From Acarospora socialis (lineage: Eukaryota > Ascomycota > Lecanoromycetes > Acarosporales > Acarosporaceae), in NCBI GenBank assembly GCA_025617375.2, contig JAMYGW020000005.1, positions 434,001 to 498,000 on the forward strand: a stretch of DNA of 64,000 nucleotides, in the 5' to 3' direction. The translations under genes and the position numbers were made by a program. A model generated the notes under the pieces. It saw only the letters and a list, made by a program, of their open reading frames with translations. It was not told where the DNA came from and made no database searches. Positions 46,552 to 57,007 of this stretch are shown here, one piece after another (the stretch's first letter is position 1; each line of letters opens with the position of its first letter).

Positions 46552-48945
46552 TCACCCCTTCCGCCGCTGTTTCCTAGGCCTGGCCTCAGTTTCCGGCGAC
46601 GGTTTCTTGAGCTCATCCCCCACGTCTTCATCCAGTTGGCCGATCGAGCTGCCATCGTCGTCCGAGACAAGCGTTATATTGTCGTCGTCCGAACCTGATG
46701 CTCGTTCGATTCCATCGTCATCGTCATCGTCATCGTCCTTGAGATCGTCATGGTCATGAATTGCTTCATCATGTGAATCGACATCCACGCCACTTTCCGA
46801 AGCAGCGTCGTCGAAGCCTTCAAAGTCGTCCCCAGCCGCATCAACTTCAGCTTCGGGAATCGCATCGGATGACGGAGGAATGTCGTTCGAGGCCTCAATC
46901 ACCGCATCAATCGTCGACTGCTCGTCCTCTCTCTTCCTCTTCCTGCCCATCTCGCCCAATCTCCCCTCCCGCCCTTCCACGCCCTTCCCCTCTTCTCCTT
47001 CGACCACAGGCGGCGGCGTGAACCACGGGATCTTTCCTCTCAAGAAATCGTTCAGCACCATCTTCGCCGCGCCATCGACGTCCGCTTCCCCGCCTTTCAG
47101 CAAACGCCCACCTTTCCGCGCGAGCAGTTCGAGAAACTCCGTGGCGTTGTTGTAGCCTCTGACGTCGTACGTGCGCTCGATGTGCTGCGGTTTCGTCTTC
47201 CTCAGTACCGCAGCGATATATTGCTCCGGGTTCTCGACGTTTTCCACCCGGACAACGCCACGTAGTAAGATGTCTTCTTCTGAATCATTATTGCTGGGTG
47301 GGACGACGCCGGGACAGTCGATCAGGTAGATTCGTTTCATCAAGGTGATGTACTGCCATATTTTGGTTTCGCCGGGGATGGGCGCGACAGTGCAGACTTT
47401 CTTTTTTCGCAGGGTGTTGATGATGGAGGATTTGCCGGTGTTGGGGTAGCCGATGAAGCCAACGGAGATCTGTTTGCGGTCGGAGTGGAGGGATGAGAAC
47501 TGTCGGAGTAGTTGGATGAGAGAACCCTTGCCGAAGGAGTTCGTGATGGAGGCGTGGAAGGCGAGGGTGGGATAGTCTTTTAAGAGATACCGGACCCAGG
47601 AAGCCTATAAACACAATAAGCCACGATAAAGAGTGAACTGCTTAAACAAGCTGTATGAAACATTACTAAGAAGGCCGCCACAGGCCGTTACGAAAGTCAC
47701 GGAGGCGGCCCTCAACTCAAACGAAACATCCCCAATCCCTCGATGACGAGCACTCCAAGACGGAGGCAAGTCTACTTGAGGCCAGAATAGCCAGAAGCGG
47801 CGGGAGGGATTGATATACCAAAGTTGTAACAGGCATACCTTCCATTGTCAAGGTGCATGGAGATGCAGGAAGGAGTCTTGACTTAACAGTGGAAAAGCGA
47901 AAGATTCTAGAATATGTATGCAAGAATTGTGATTTGAACTTACAGCGACGCCGGTAGGTACAAGATCACATTTGTTCATCACAAATATCAAGTGCTTGTG
48001 CGGTGCCTCCTCTCTGATATACTTCTCCACACTCCTACACCTCGTACCTAACGGATCCCGAGCGTCAAGAACATGTATGACCACATCTGAAGAGTCAATA
48101 ACTTTATAGAGTTCGTTCCATATTCGCTTGCTCTGTCGGGTCAACGTGGTCAGCTCCTCTGCGTCACGTAAACCATCATAGTTCACGGAGAGGAAGACGT
48201 ACTTGACCTTTGGAGAATATCGGTTCCCGTGCCGAGGTGAGGGTGTCCTCCTCCGGAGCTGCTTCTCCTGCTTGCTCTTCCTGACCGGACGTTCCGCTAA
48301 GCAACTTCGCTTCTTCTAGTCGTTCTAGATACGTGTCGTGCATCTTGACGGTTTCCCCAGCAAGATCTTCCAAAGAACCAACTCCGAGCTTGACCCGCTT
48401 CCTCTGCGCCTTCGGTCCGAACGTGGCGCCGAAGGGTGCAGCTTCCACAGCTATCTTGGCTTGATGCTGCTTCAGTCCGTTCTTGCCTTGTCCATCCCTT
48501 ATCAAGCTCATCGGTAATTTGTTACTTTTCAGAAGGACTTGATACGGATCCGAAGCCCGCTCTGCCATAGCTTCCCGGAACGAGTTGAGGGCATCCTGTG
48601 AGATGACTCTTGTGTTTCCAAACCACTTTCTGTTCGGCTCCACTCTTGCTTTGGGCAGCTCGCGTGACTGGTACGAGGCTGCTTTGGTGACTTTGCCGGC
48701 TGCGTTTCGTTGCGCTTTGCCATCCTTGAACATGTTCAGCGTCTTAACTTTCTTCGCACTCCTGAGTCCATGTTAGCCATGATCTGGCACTGCTATAGCA
48801 GTCTCAAGTGAGCAGTCAGTAGAATCAGTGGCAATCGCGTTTCGTACCGGTAGAAGTTCTCGCCCTTGGTTTTGACATTGCCCATGCCATCGTCGACCTT
48901 TCCCTGCCTCTCCTTTCGGGCCGCTTCCTTTTTACCAGTACCCAT
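46552..48945 (-). CDS. nog2: Nucleolar GTP-binding protein 2 (Nog2/Nug2)
   Basis: Circularly permuted YlqF/YawG-type GTPase needed for late 60S pre-ribosome maturation in nucleolus and nucleus. Exons on the minus strand are 48945-48848, 48761-48203, 48132-47944 and 47604-46552, giving 632 residues. The start [17 protein letters not shown] matches the family; an upstream in-frame Met (48990) is less likely. The NGP1 N-terminal region includes [20 protein letters not shown]. The GTPase has permuted order: G4 [10 protein letters not shown] before G1 [14 protein letters not shown] and G3 DCPGV. Preceding G4 is [18 protein letters not shown]. The C-terminal third is acidic (DDDDDDDDG), ending in basic RPRKQRRKG. 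Intron 3 is 339 nt, far longer than its neighbours, and contains a GC-rich hairpin. Confidence 0.95.
47605..47943 (-). other. Unusually long NOG2 intron with a GC-rich hairpin
   Basis: A 339-nt intron (GTAAGT donor, TTATAG acceptor) in a gene whose other introns are 70-90 nt. It contains nested complementary blocks: GGCCGCC (47673-47679) with GGCGGCC (47704-47710), and inside them CCGT (47685-47688) with ACGG (47699-47702). It may host a small RNA. Clear C/D or H/ACA boxes were not found. Confidence 0.4.
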
Positions 48946-51900
48946 CTTGGAGGATGCGTCTAACAGGAGGAATGTGTTGTGGATGCACAAATCGATCGCT
49001 GAAACTGTTAGACGTTGTGTATTCGTTTATTTATAGTTAGGTAAGGTAGCCTGGGCACTTTTTCATGGAATCGCTAGCGTGCCAAGCTGAGTAAAATCTG
49101 CCCCGGACTCCCCCTCCTTTGGGATGAGGGCGAGGCCGCTTTACGCTCACCTGACACTCACCCGCGTCGCGCGAGCCTCGGGTGCGCGCTCACCCCAGAT
49201 CCGGTTGAACTGAGACACCGGTGCCTTGGCGTAGTCAGCGACTGGTGCATATGCTTGCTTCGCCCTTGATCAACCGACCCACCGACTGCGGGCGCGGCTT
49301 GTGGGCGAGCTGGGCTCACCAGGCGCTGACCATAGTTGGGTCCGTCTGTAAAAGCGGCGGTACACACTATCACCAACTCGGCTCACATGCTCTAGGGTAG
49401 GTTCCGTTCCGGAAAACCACCACACACGTCGCGAACTCATGCTCACAGGGCACTCGCAGGTATAAAGACTCGCCCACGGTTCCGTTGCCGCTCTGTTCCT
49501 CTCGCTGTCCTCGCTGCAGGTCCCCTTGACTGTCACACTGATGCACCTCGCCTGTGACGGTTCTGGACCACGGAACATTCCACACCTTCGACACAATTCC
49601 TCACCCTGTCCGTTGACGCTGCTCTGGAAACCCGTTCACAAGCCATGCTCTACCTAACCCTCCTGCAAACGACGTGCAAACACATCAGACCCCTCGCATC
49701 GGGCGAGTCTGCGACTTCTCCACGAGACATCAGCGGCTGTGTTACTGTCCCTTCACCGCGCATTGCCTCTCCGCCCACTGAGGAGTTTTATGTAAAGAGA
49801 CCGCCACGAATGACTTACCTCTGTTTGTTCTCACTTGTTTGCTCTTGAGTCTGCCTCGGTGGATATGGCGCATGGGCTCGCCCAATGATAAAAATGCCTC
49901 TTCTTGGGAGATTCTGCCCTACCCCGTCCCGGCCCAGCCGGGTGCAGAAGGCACGGCGACGTGGACTACTATCGGCAGGCCTCGCTGCCGTCTTCACCGT
50001 ACATACAACTCCCTTATCTAGAGCCATCGATCGGCACGGCTGAACCGTCGCCCTGGCAGATACCCCCCTGAACGAGTTTGGCGCCCGAAAGAGCCCCGTA
50101 TGGGATTACAATTGGCCTAAGTGACCCTCTGAAGTTGTCTTCCTTATCGACAGTTGCTCGATCATTAGTATTTTGCGGGTTCGGCGTTCAGCATGCCTGC
50201 GCCTGGTTTGGCCTGGCCCCGGCCTTCCTGCTGGGCGCAATAACTTCGAGCATTGGCGGCTAGCGAGGCACTTGGGGCTAAAGGAAGTCATTGGCCAATA
50301 TAAGCACCAGCTTCGCTGCGCAGGAACGGAATCGGGGTCGGCCAAGTCAATGGCTCGTCCCACAGGGAGGGCGGCCAAGCGGTACAATTGGCTGCTAGAA
50401 CGCTCCAGCAGGGTTGACGAAGCCGTCTGGAGGCTGCAGTCCGGGTTCTCGTACCTCTGTGAGTGCCGGATGACCTTCCCAGTAATCCCTCGAGTCGTTC
50501 GATCGTTCAGTTGGCTAGAAGGAAACACATCGAGACCCATGAAAGTCTTCATCGAACTCCTTGAGGCGGCCTTCGGAGCCAGACTCCCCATAGAGGGGCT
50601 GCGAGTGGTTCTGCGGCACTAGACGCTGAAGGCCGTTCTCATTTTGAAATGCACCAGATTGCGGTGAAGAAAGATGTGCACTGTTACAGATTAACGGCTC
50701 CCAATTGTCTCTAGGAGACAGTCAGGCAAATATTATTTCTAAGGTCAAGTTACAACAGCCGACATCTCTTGTGTCTCAACCTCTCAGCCTGTTCAGTAGA
50801 CTGAGGCCGTTGTTGGCGTCATCAGAAGAATTCACATGGCGTTGATGTCCAAGGGAGTGCCCAGTAAATCCGGTGACGCCTTACAGTCTCGACTTAGCCA
50901 TGTCAACTGCATGGGATCGTGCATCAACACGCTTCTTTGCCGCCTTGCATCAAGACATAGCCCCATCAACCTGCGAACACCATAACCTCAAATGTCCGCT
51001 TTGACCTTTCTGCCCAAATTTCCAGTTCATTTGTTGGCCTGCCCGCGGAACCGACAAAAATACGAAGTTGCGTCGACAGGGCAAGCCAGTGAGCATGATA
51101 GTTTTTTTGCACAGGCATTAGTGGTATGGCTCTCATTGTTGACTGGCCCTTGTCGCTCTGGGATTATCTGGGCACGGTCGGCTACTTTAGGAACAAGTGC
51201 GGCGATCCCATAGCACTCCCTTCAAAAAGCACAGCATTCGTATACTTACCCCCCAGGTTTCTTTTCTGTCGCTTTACAGTAGTAGTCCGTTATGTCTGCC
51301 TCCAATATAGGTATGCGGGATTCGGGAAAGCTGTGCACCCGCTGTATCGGCATCAACCTCAAAGACCTTGAAGACCACTTAGGCTATAGCACCAGCCTAC
51401 TTGGTCATCACTACTTCTCCGCTCGACCAGCTGTGGGTTGTGTCGTCTCTTTACAGAGTTGATACACCGTGCCTCAAGCCAGTCCAATAGCTTAATACCC
51501 AGTCTCCGGGAATCTGATGCCCAGTGCGCTTACTCGGCAGAGGCAGGGCTAGCCATGGGCAAGTTCTTGGCCATAGGTACAAGGTAACTCTTGAAGGAAA
51601 TGTGGTGCTGATCGTCGGAAATATTGTCGAACGGGATTCGTCCTTTGGTCCTTGGAGTCCACAGGTAGTCATGGATCGAATGTCAGGACCTGTGGGAATG
51701 GCGCCGGAAACGGGGGGTTTGGCCCTCAGTCTCCGGCGCATTCCTCCATCCGTCTCACGCTTCCTAGATCCCGCATCCACCAACTAACCAGTCCTGCCAG
51801 AATCCTAGTCACCGTGTGCCACGCAATGCCGGCCGCCAAGAGAGCCTGCCCACCCGTCCCTCCGTTTCTCGTTGGCGTCAACTCGTGGTGCCTTCATGAC

Positions 51901-52424
51901 TACTCTGCGAAGCGCTCCAAGTTAGAATCTCTCCCATCACCATTGCTGCTGGCCAAGCCAGCGGCATACCTTGGGGCTGCGATGGCCTGTTCCGCTGGCG
52001 CCAGCCGTCAGTGTCGGGCTCTCCGGGAATAGCGTCAAACCGCTGCCTCTGTCCCATTTTTGGTCCCTCCCATTATCAGCACTTCCTTCTTCTTCCCTTA
52101 CCCCTCTCATCTGCCGCCAAAGTCTCTCAATCTCCTCTCAATATCGTAAAATTGGTTCCGGTCCTCGCAGTCGGATCCAGCACTGATGGGTCCAAGTTCG
52201 ACGTACCCAGGTACCGTGCCTTGGCAAGCCCCCTTAGGTTTGGTCAGTAATGGCTGTCCCAAAGTCTGTCACGGTTCCGACTTAGGGGTCAGGTAACCAG
52301 CAGGTTACCCCTATTCCACAGGGGCCTCCCGAGATGGTGAAAGGAGGAAGATGGGATGAGGCTAGGTGGGAATTGTGGCTCATTTTGGCGTCTAGTTTGT
52401 GATAAGAACTTTCCCGCGTGTCTA

Positions 52425-52454
52425 GAAGACTGTCTGTGGGAGCAGACAGTCTTC
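52425..52454. repeat. 12-bp inverted repeat, 6-nt loop
   Basis: GAAGACTGTCTG (52425-52436) pairs with CAGACAGTCTTC (52443-52454). No T-run follows, and function is unknown. Confidence 0.7.
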
Positions 52455-52705
52455 CTTTCCTCGCGCAACGTCTTGTAATCCACCTTGGATCTTGTGGCGC
52501 AATCGAGTCTTGTCCCTGATCCCACCCTTGGTCCGGCATCGTGACAAAGTCCGAGACTCACGACATTAACTTACTACCATTCCCTTAAACTTGTAGATAG
52601 CTTCGTCCTGTCAGAGACCGACAAGGAGAACACCCACACTCTCAAGACCAGGGCAAGACAAGACAAGACTCGGGTGAAATTGACAAGAGGCAGACTTGGG
52701 TAGCA

Positions 52706-52729
52706 AAGTTCCCTCGAGAGAGGGAACTT
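52706..52729. repeat. 10-bp inverted repeat, 4-nt loop
   Basis: AAGTTCCCTC (52706-52715) pairs with GAGGGAACTT (52720-52729). Function unknown. Confidence 0.7.
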
Positions 52730-52789
52730 GATATCCCCAAGTCACCTGACTATTTGCATATGAAGCAAACCACCACTATCCATCTGATC

Positions 52790-53392
52790 TCACTTGGGAT
52801 ATCTGACACGTCCTACAGTTATATCATGCTCCAAACGCTCTCTTCCAAAGTCTCTCGAGAGGAACGTTCCTGCTTTATACCACAGACAAGTCTTCTTATG
52901 AATATTCTTCGACGTAGTAACAAGTATCAAACCCCGGATTCCTGCGTATTCAAAGTTAGGTCCTTTGAAACAGCTGTATGGGGGTTCATATCCGGTTATG
53001 ATGAATCTGACGTGCTGGACTTCGATATTCTTCTCCGATAGATGCTCCTGGACGTTACGTTCCGGATCACCTCCATAGACGGGGGACTTGTCAGAGTCAG
53101 AGAATCGGTATCTCGTTTTCTCTTCCTTGGAGAACTGAGCGATTGGGCTCCCTTTAGGAACTTTTAGTTCTCCGTTTTCTTTCCCCCTCCAAACGGTGCA
53201 TTCTTCGCGTATTCCATGGAAGAAAGTCATCGACTCAGCAGTCGTGGGGAGGATGTTCGTCAACGGGCTGCAAGTATGAGAATTGTCGAAAAGTCGTCCA
53301 CCTTCCGCTTGAATAAGTTCGTTCCAAAGAGTAACGGCTATGCCGTCGACGATTCCAGAATCTTTTCTCGTACTCTTTGTTGTTGCCAACAT
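52790..53392 (-). CDS. Hypothetical protein, 200 residues
   Basis: Single ORF from ATG at 53392. The sequence looks like a soluble globular protein (GIAVTLWNELIQAEGGRLFD, ESMTFFHGIREECTVWRGKE, VQHVRFIITGYEPPYSCFKG) with mixed acidic and basic residues and a normal hydrophobic content. No domain is recognised. It lies just downstream, on the same strand, of a HET-like relic. It might be a separate gene or a surviving part of the same locus; I cannot tell. Absence of domain and of splice support keeps confidence low. Confidence 0.35.
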   Translation of the reverse strand: MLATTKSTRKDSGIVDGIAVTLWNELIQAEGGRLFDNSHTCSPLTNILPTTAESMTFFHGIREECTVWRGKENGELKVPKGSPIAQFSKEEKTRYRFSDSDKSPVYGGDPERNVQEHLSEKNIEVQHVRFIITGYEPPYSCFKGPNFEYAGIRGLILVTTSKNIHKKTCLWYKAGTFLSRDFGRERLEHDITVGRVRYPK

Positions 53393-53701
53393 AGAGCGGT
53401 GCCAATACAGCTAGTTCGCGACGTGCTGTATATTTTCGCTGTAAAGTAGCCAGAAGTACGGCGCCGCGTGAGTGAACAGTGCAAGTAGTGACAAAGACAT
53501 ATTCAGTATTTTGGAGCAGGCTGTCCACAGTGTTTTCGCCAATAATTCTACATACATGTACTCTGACCTGCAGATCTTCATTCGCCAAATGTCAGGAAAT
53601 GGTATCCGAGTAGAATTGTATAAGAGCTGTTTTGAAAATGGAAATGTATATACACGTAGAGCTTGGTCTCCGGGACCCATTGAATAATACCTTAATTCTC
53701 C

Positions 53702-54170
53702 CTAGTATGAAGAATGACCGAGTATCTTGGTAGTCAGAGAATTGTAATGTCGGTCTGCGGCGTCCATGATTTGGGAAGGTCCCGGGTCCCTTCCAATTCG
53801 GGGAGATGGGAATACTGGACGGAAGAATATCCTTGGAAATGGGAATCCTAGAGGCCAAAGATCCTCAGAAATGGGAATCCTAGATGAAAAAAACCATACA
53901 GCCCATGGAGCCCCATCGCACAGGCGCGAGTACTTGTCTTCCCTCCATCGTCCCCAGGTATATGACCAGGCCACATACCCTTCTTCAAACATGCGATCCC
54001 CTGCTAATACTGTTCTCCTGAGATGACTATCCCACAGCCACTTCGGTCTGCCCTTCACCTCTGAGCCGATATACTCCGGTGCTCTAGGGTGATCGATCTT
54101 CGTAGGTAGTATCAACCTTTCGATAGGATGACATGCTAGGTCCCGGTCGTAGAGAGCTTTACGAGAGCGT
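53702..54170 (-). pseudogene. HET-domain-like relic
   Basis: The minus-strand translation includes PKWLWDSHLRRTVLAGDRM and GYVAWSYTWGRWRED, the latter close to the first HET box (SYxWG). The rest of a HET domain does not follow; instead there are short repeats of GGGAATCCTAGA-type sequence (about 53845-53885). Treated as an incomplete remnant of a HET-type gene. The assignment rests on one motif and its flank. Confidence 0.4.
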
Positions 54171-54387
54171 TGCTCTACCTCTTCTCGTGCCTGACTCCCG
54201 AGGAAGAGTCAAGAGGGTCCTCGATCAACTCTGGACGAATCGGGCTTTGTTGATGGGGTACAGAGATTTGGCCCGGGTGAGGTGCAGATGGACGTGATGT
54301 CGAAGACTATTGTCAGGTACATATCTAGCAACTACGAGCAATCTGGCTAAGGGCTGACTGTCTGTGGGTGTGGTTCGCTAGTCCGCA
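54171..54387. other. Flank left of the long-TIR MITE
   Basis: Nothing recognisable. Confidence 0.4.
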
Positions 54388-54914
54388 TACAGTGCTATGA
54401 ATATGTAGATGCCAAAACCTTAGGTGCACACCCCTCATGAACTTTTTTTCGCAGAGAGGGTCACCACATAGATTCATCACCCACACATGTAATGTGAGAC
54501 TGCAAATTCAGGATCTAATAGACCTGACTGAGTGTAATTGATGCTCAATTTTGGCAGTATGCAGTCACACAAGTTGTTGAGGTTTCACGCTGATATATGT
54601 GTAGTAATATATTTTGTAATTTATAAACTTTTAAATTACAATGTGTAATTTATTCTCGGAGATTTCCGTCTGTCAAGCCTTTGCGGCTGAAATTTTCAGA
54701 AATTGATATCTATTATTCTCATACAAATCACAAGATTTCTGATAGCTGACTGTATGAGAATCAGTTGTACTCAGTCAGAGCTATTAGATTCTGAATTTGC
54801 AGTCTCACATTACATGTGTGGGTGATGAATCTATGTGGTGACCCTCTCTGCGAAAAAAAGTTCATGAGGGGTGTGCACCTAAGGTTTTGGCATCTACATA
54901 TTCATAGCACTGTA
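54388..54914. mobile_element. Long-inverted-repeat MITE, TA-flanked, apparently young
   Basis: Arms 54390-54511 and 54791-54912 are perfect reverse complements over 122 bp (outer end CAGTGCTATGAATATG). They remain similar inward to about 155 bp with scattered differences. Both ends abut TA (54388-54389 and 54913-54914), the expected target-site duplication of Tc1/mariner-type elements. The centre (about 54550-54740) is AT-rich with no ORF. Total is 527 bp with the TA pair. The lack of any mismatch in 122 bp argues for a recent insertion or for conversion between arms. Confidence 0.88.
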
Positions 54915-55225
54915 ACAATCTAGGTAGCATCTTTAGGCATGAAGTACACCAGAAGATCGTAACTTCACTGCCGCACATGTTCACCTGAACATCAAGAGCT
55001 GCCAGCTTTGCGCCCAAGGCAGACCCAAAGCAATGTTGACTTTGATTCTAACTGGACAAGAATTACGCGTAGCATGCGAGTCTTGGTCCGCTCAGAGCTT
55101 CAGAGATGGTACAGCATGGATAGCAACTTCAGCCTGATTTCTTTACGTGAGCCTACCTTAACATGCCGCCGCAACCTAATTGATTACCCAAGAATTTAAT
55201 TTCGATTCAAGATCACCTCTCCAAT
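54915..55225. other. Intergenic between MITE and membrane-protein gene
   Basis: No gene seen. Confidence 0.5.
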
Positions 55226-56235
55226 ATGACAACGGCAGTAACAGCAGTTGCACTCTCTGTGATCATCGGGTACGTTGGCTCTGAAGCCTCGGAAGGATAT
55301 GTATTGGAACGCCTACTCTGGCCCCAAAGGTTCCATAGGACTCTCAGCATTCGCAACTTTTTCCAGCAAAGCCTATTCATGACCATCGGCGGACCAGTTC
55401 ACAAAGCGATCTTGGAAGCGCTCGACGTCTTCAGAAGAATGGCCTCTATTTGGGCGAATGTCGCGGCCATATGCTTGGAACCGTCTTCTTTCCAGATACT
55501 CGGATTATACACTTCAGGCGCTCATCAGAGCAGAAGAGCGAACCGGAACCGTCTCGCAATGGTTTCTGGATTCGAGTCATACGTAATGTGGACGCGGAGA
55601 AACACATCAAACTCGAATTGCCGCGTAGCGACGCCGAGTCCACTGAGCCAAAGAATGATTTCTACCGTTCAATCCAGCCAGTCTATCATCTCAAGCTCGA
55701 GATCGTCCCGAGCGAGCGCAAAGCCGGCCCCGGTACTTTCTGCATCGACGAAACCACGACTGATTACATCGTAATCATCAATGGCATCCTGAGCGAGACA
55801 GTATCTATTGTCGCATTCCTCATTGCGGCGGCAGCACTCAAACACCGGGCATTTTCTCTCTATATGCTGGTCCCTTTGGTCTTACGGACTTTCTTCATCA
55901 TTTTCTCGGTCCGGCGAGAGGGCTTGATGTCTCCACAGAGGCTGGAAAGAGTGTCCGCAAATGAAGCGTCCAGTTTGACAAGGAACGAGATATTCGAGAT
56001 ACAAGACTCAGACCACCGATTCATGGTCATCGAAGGACTACAGCCAGTTGTGACGCAGTTTTTCAGGCACTACGGTCATCCAATCCGAGAACGTCAATCG
56101 CACTGGGCAGGAGACCGTCTCAACGAAGTAATATCACTCGCTCTTGTGTTCTTATTGCTTGCATGTTTTCCTATCGGTCTAGTCATGGTACAATGGCTGG
56201 ATGAAAGCGCTCAGTATCTATGGCTTGGCTATTAG
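55226..56235 (+). pseudogene. Membrane-protein gene with one frame change (possible pseudogene)
   Basis: Two overlapping reading frames look like halves of one protein. Frame 1 (from ATG 55226) gives MTTAVTAVALSVIIGYVGSE, a hydrophobic start, then ERLLWPQRFHRTLSIRNFFQ and KAILEALDVFRRM. From about 55440 the protein-like sequence continues one frame over as HMLGTVFFPDTRIIHFRR, to a stop at 56235. The second half has hydrophobic segments at IVIINGILSETVSIVAFLIA, AFSLYMLVPLVLRTFFIIF and NEVISLALVFLLLACFPIGL. I found no normal-sized intron that joins the frames (the best candidate is only 38 nt). A one-base difference near 55430-55470, or an assembly error, is more likely. Family unknown. Confidence 0.5.
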
Positions 56236-57007
56236 CTGTACGCTGTTATAACAATGCATGTGATTCGTATCACGGGATGGCAGGGTGTGGCAGGAACTGA
56301 AGAATGCATTGCGAAGCATCTCAGTGAGAAATGGATAGTCTGGCTGCAGAGCTCTGGTGGATGCACTATATCTGCAAGCTCGACCATGCACAAGATCACG
56401 AGCAGTGTCGAGGGCAAAGCAGTAGTAGAAACACTTGCAAGGAGCGCTGAGGAGGGCAAGCAGACGTGATGGAGGCATCCAAATGCCTGTGCAAGTAAGC
56501 ACAGTACTAGACAGGTTTATCGAAGCTGGTGACTGGTTCTACAGATTGCAGCCTTGGGAATTACCGCTATGTCAAGTTATTGGAATGATTGTTTGAGCGG
56601 GCGATGAAAATCATGGAGACGTATCGCAGAATTGGTTTACCGTAGACTTGAACAAGCATGGAAAAATTGATGTAGTCCATGAGAATAAGTAGGACCTGGC
56701 CGCTAATCAAGTTAGGTATTGAGTAAGAAATGCTAGGGCTAATCGGTTTGCACTTTGATGCTTGAACCGGGGAAATATACGTGTGGCAAAGCCTTGAGTC
56801 GGCCACAGCAGGAGCCATCGTTATGAATCTTCGGCCGCCGTAGCGAACACAAAGCAGCATCCTGTCGAGATTTCCACTGCAATCGGCTTCTATACGAACC
56901 GTTGCGTTCTCAGTAGGGTGGCCGTTGGGTCGGGCCAGGTTTGTGATTTCTCCTCCTCTCAAGACTGTGACTTCCTAACGATATCTACATGCTGCGATTA
57001 CCTAACA
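56236..57007. other. Intergenic, with a weak minus-strand ORF
   Basis: The minus-strand frame at 56567-56962 (131 codons) contains protein-like stretches (NATVRIEADCSGNLDRMLLC, GGRRFITMAPAVADSRLCHT) but no domain or clear start. No N-terminal half of the downstream hydrolase was found here in any frame. Confidence 0.35.

Larger units (their letters stand above)
48946..52789. other. 3.8-kb stretch without a convincing gene
   Basis: From the NOG2 promoter side to the ORF at 52790 there is no ORF with a recognisable domain or good splice-linked partners. The longest (50173-50622, +, 149 codons) has no protein-like features I can support. The stretch holds two short hairpins (52425-52454, 52706-52729). 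Base composition is moderate, not AT-rich. It could hold decayed sequence, a non-coding transcript or lineage-specific genes. Confidence 0.5.

Noticed and set aside
46700-46745. TCATCG/TCGTCA repeats
   Set aside because: Coding Asp/Glu run at the NOG2 C-terminus, common in this family.
50173-50622. 149-codon plus-strand ORF
   Set aside because: No domain, no splice partner and an uneven composition; not supported as a gene.
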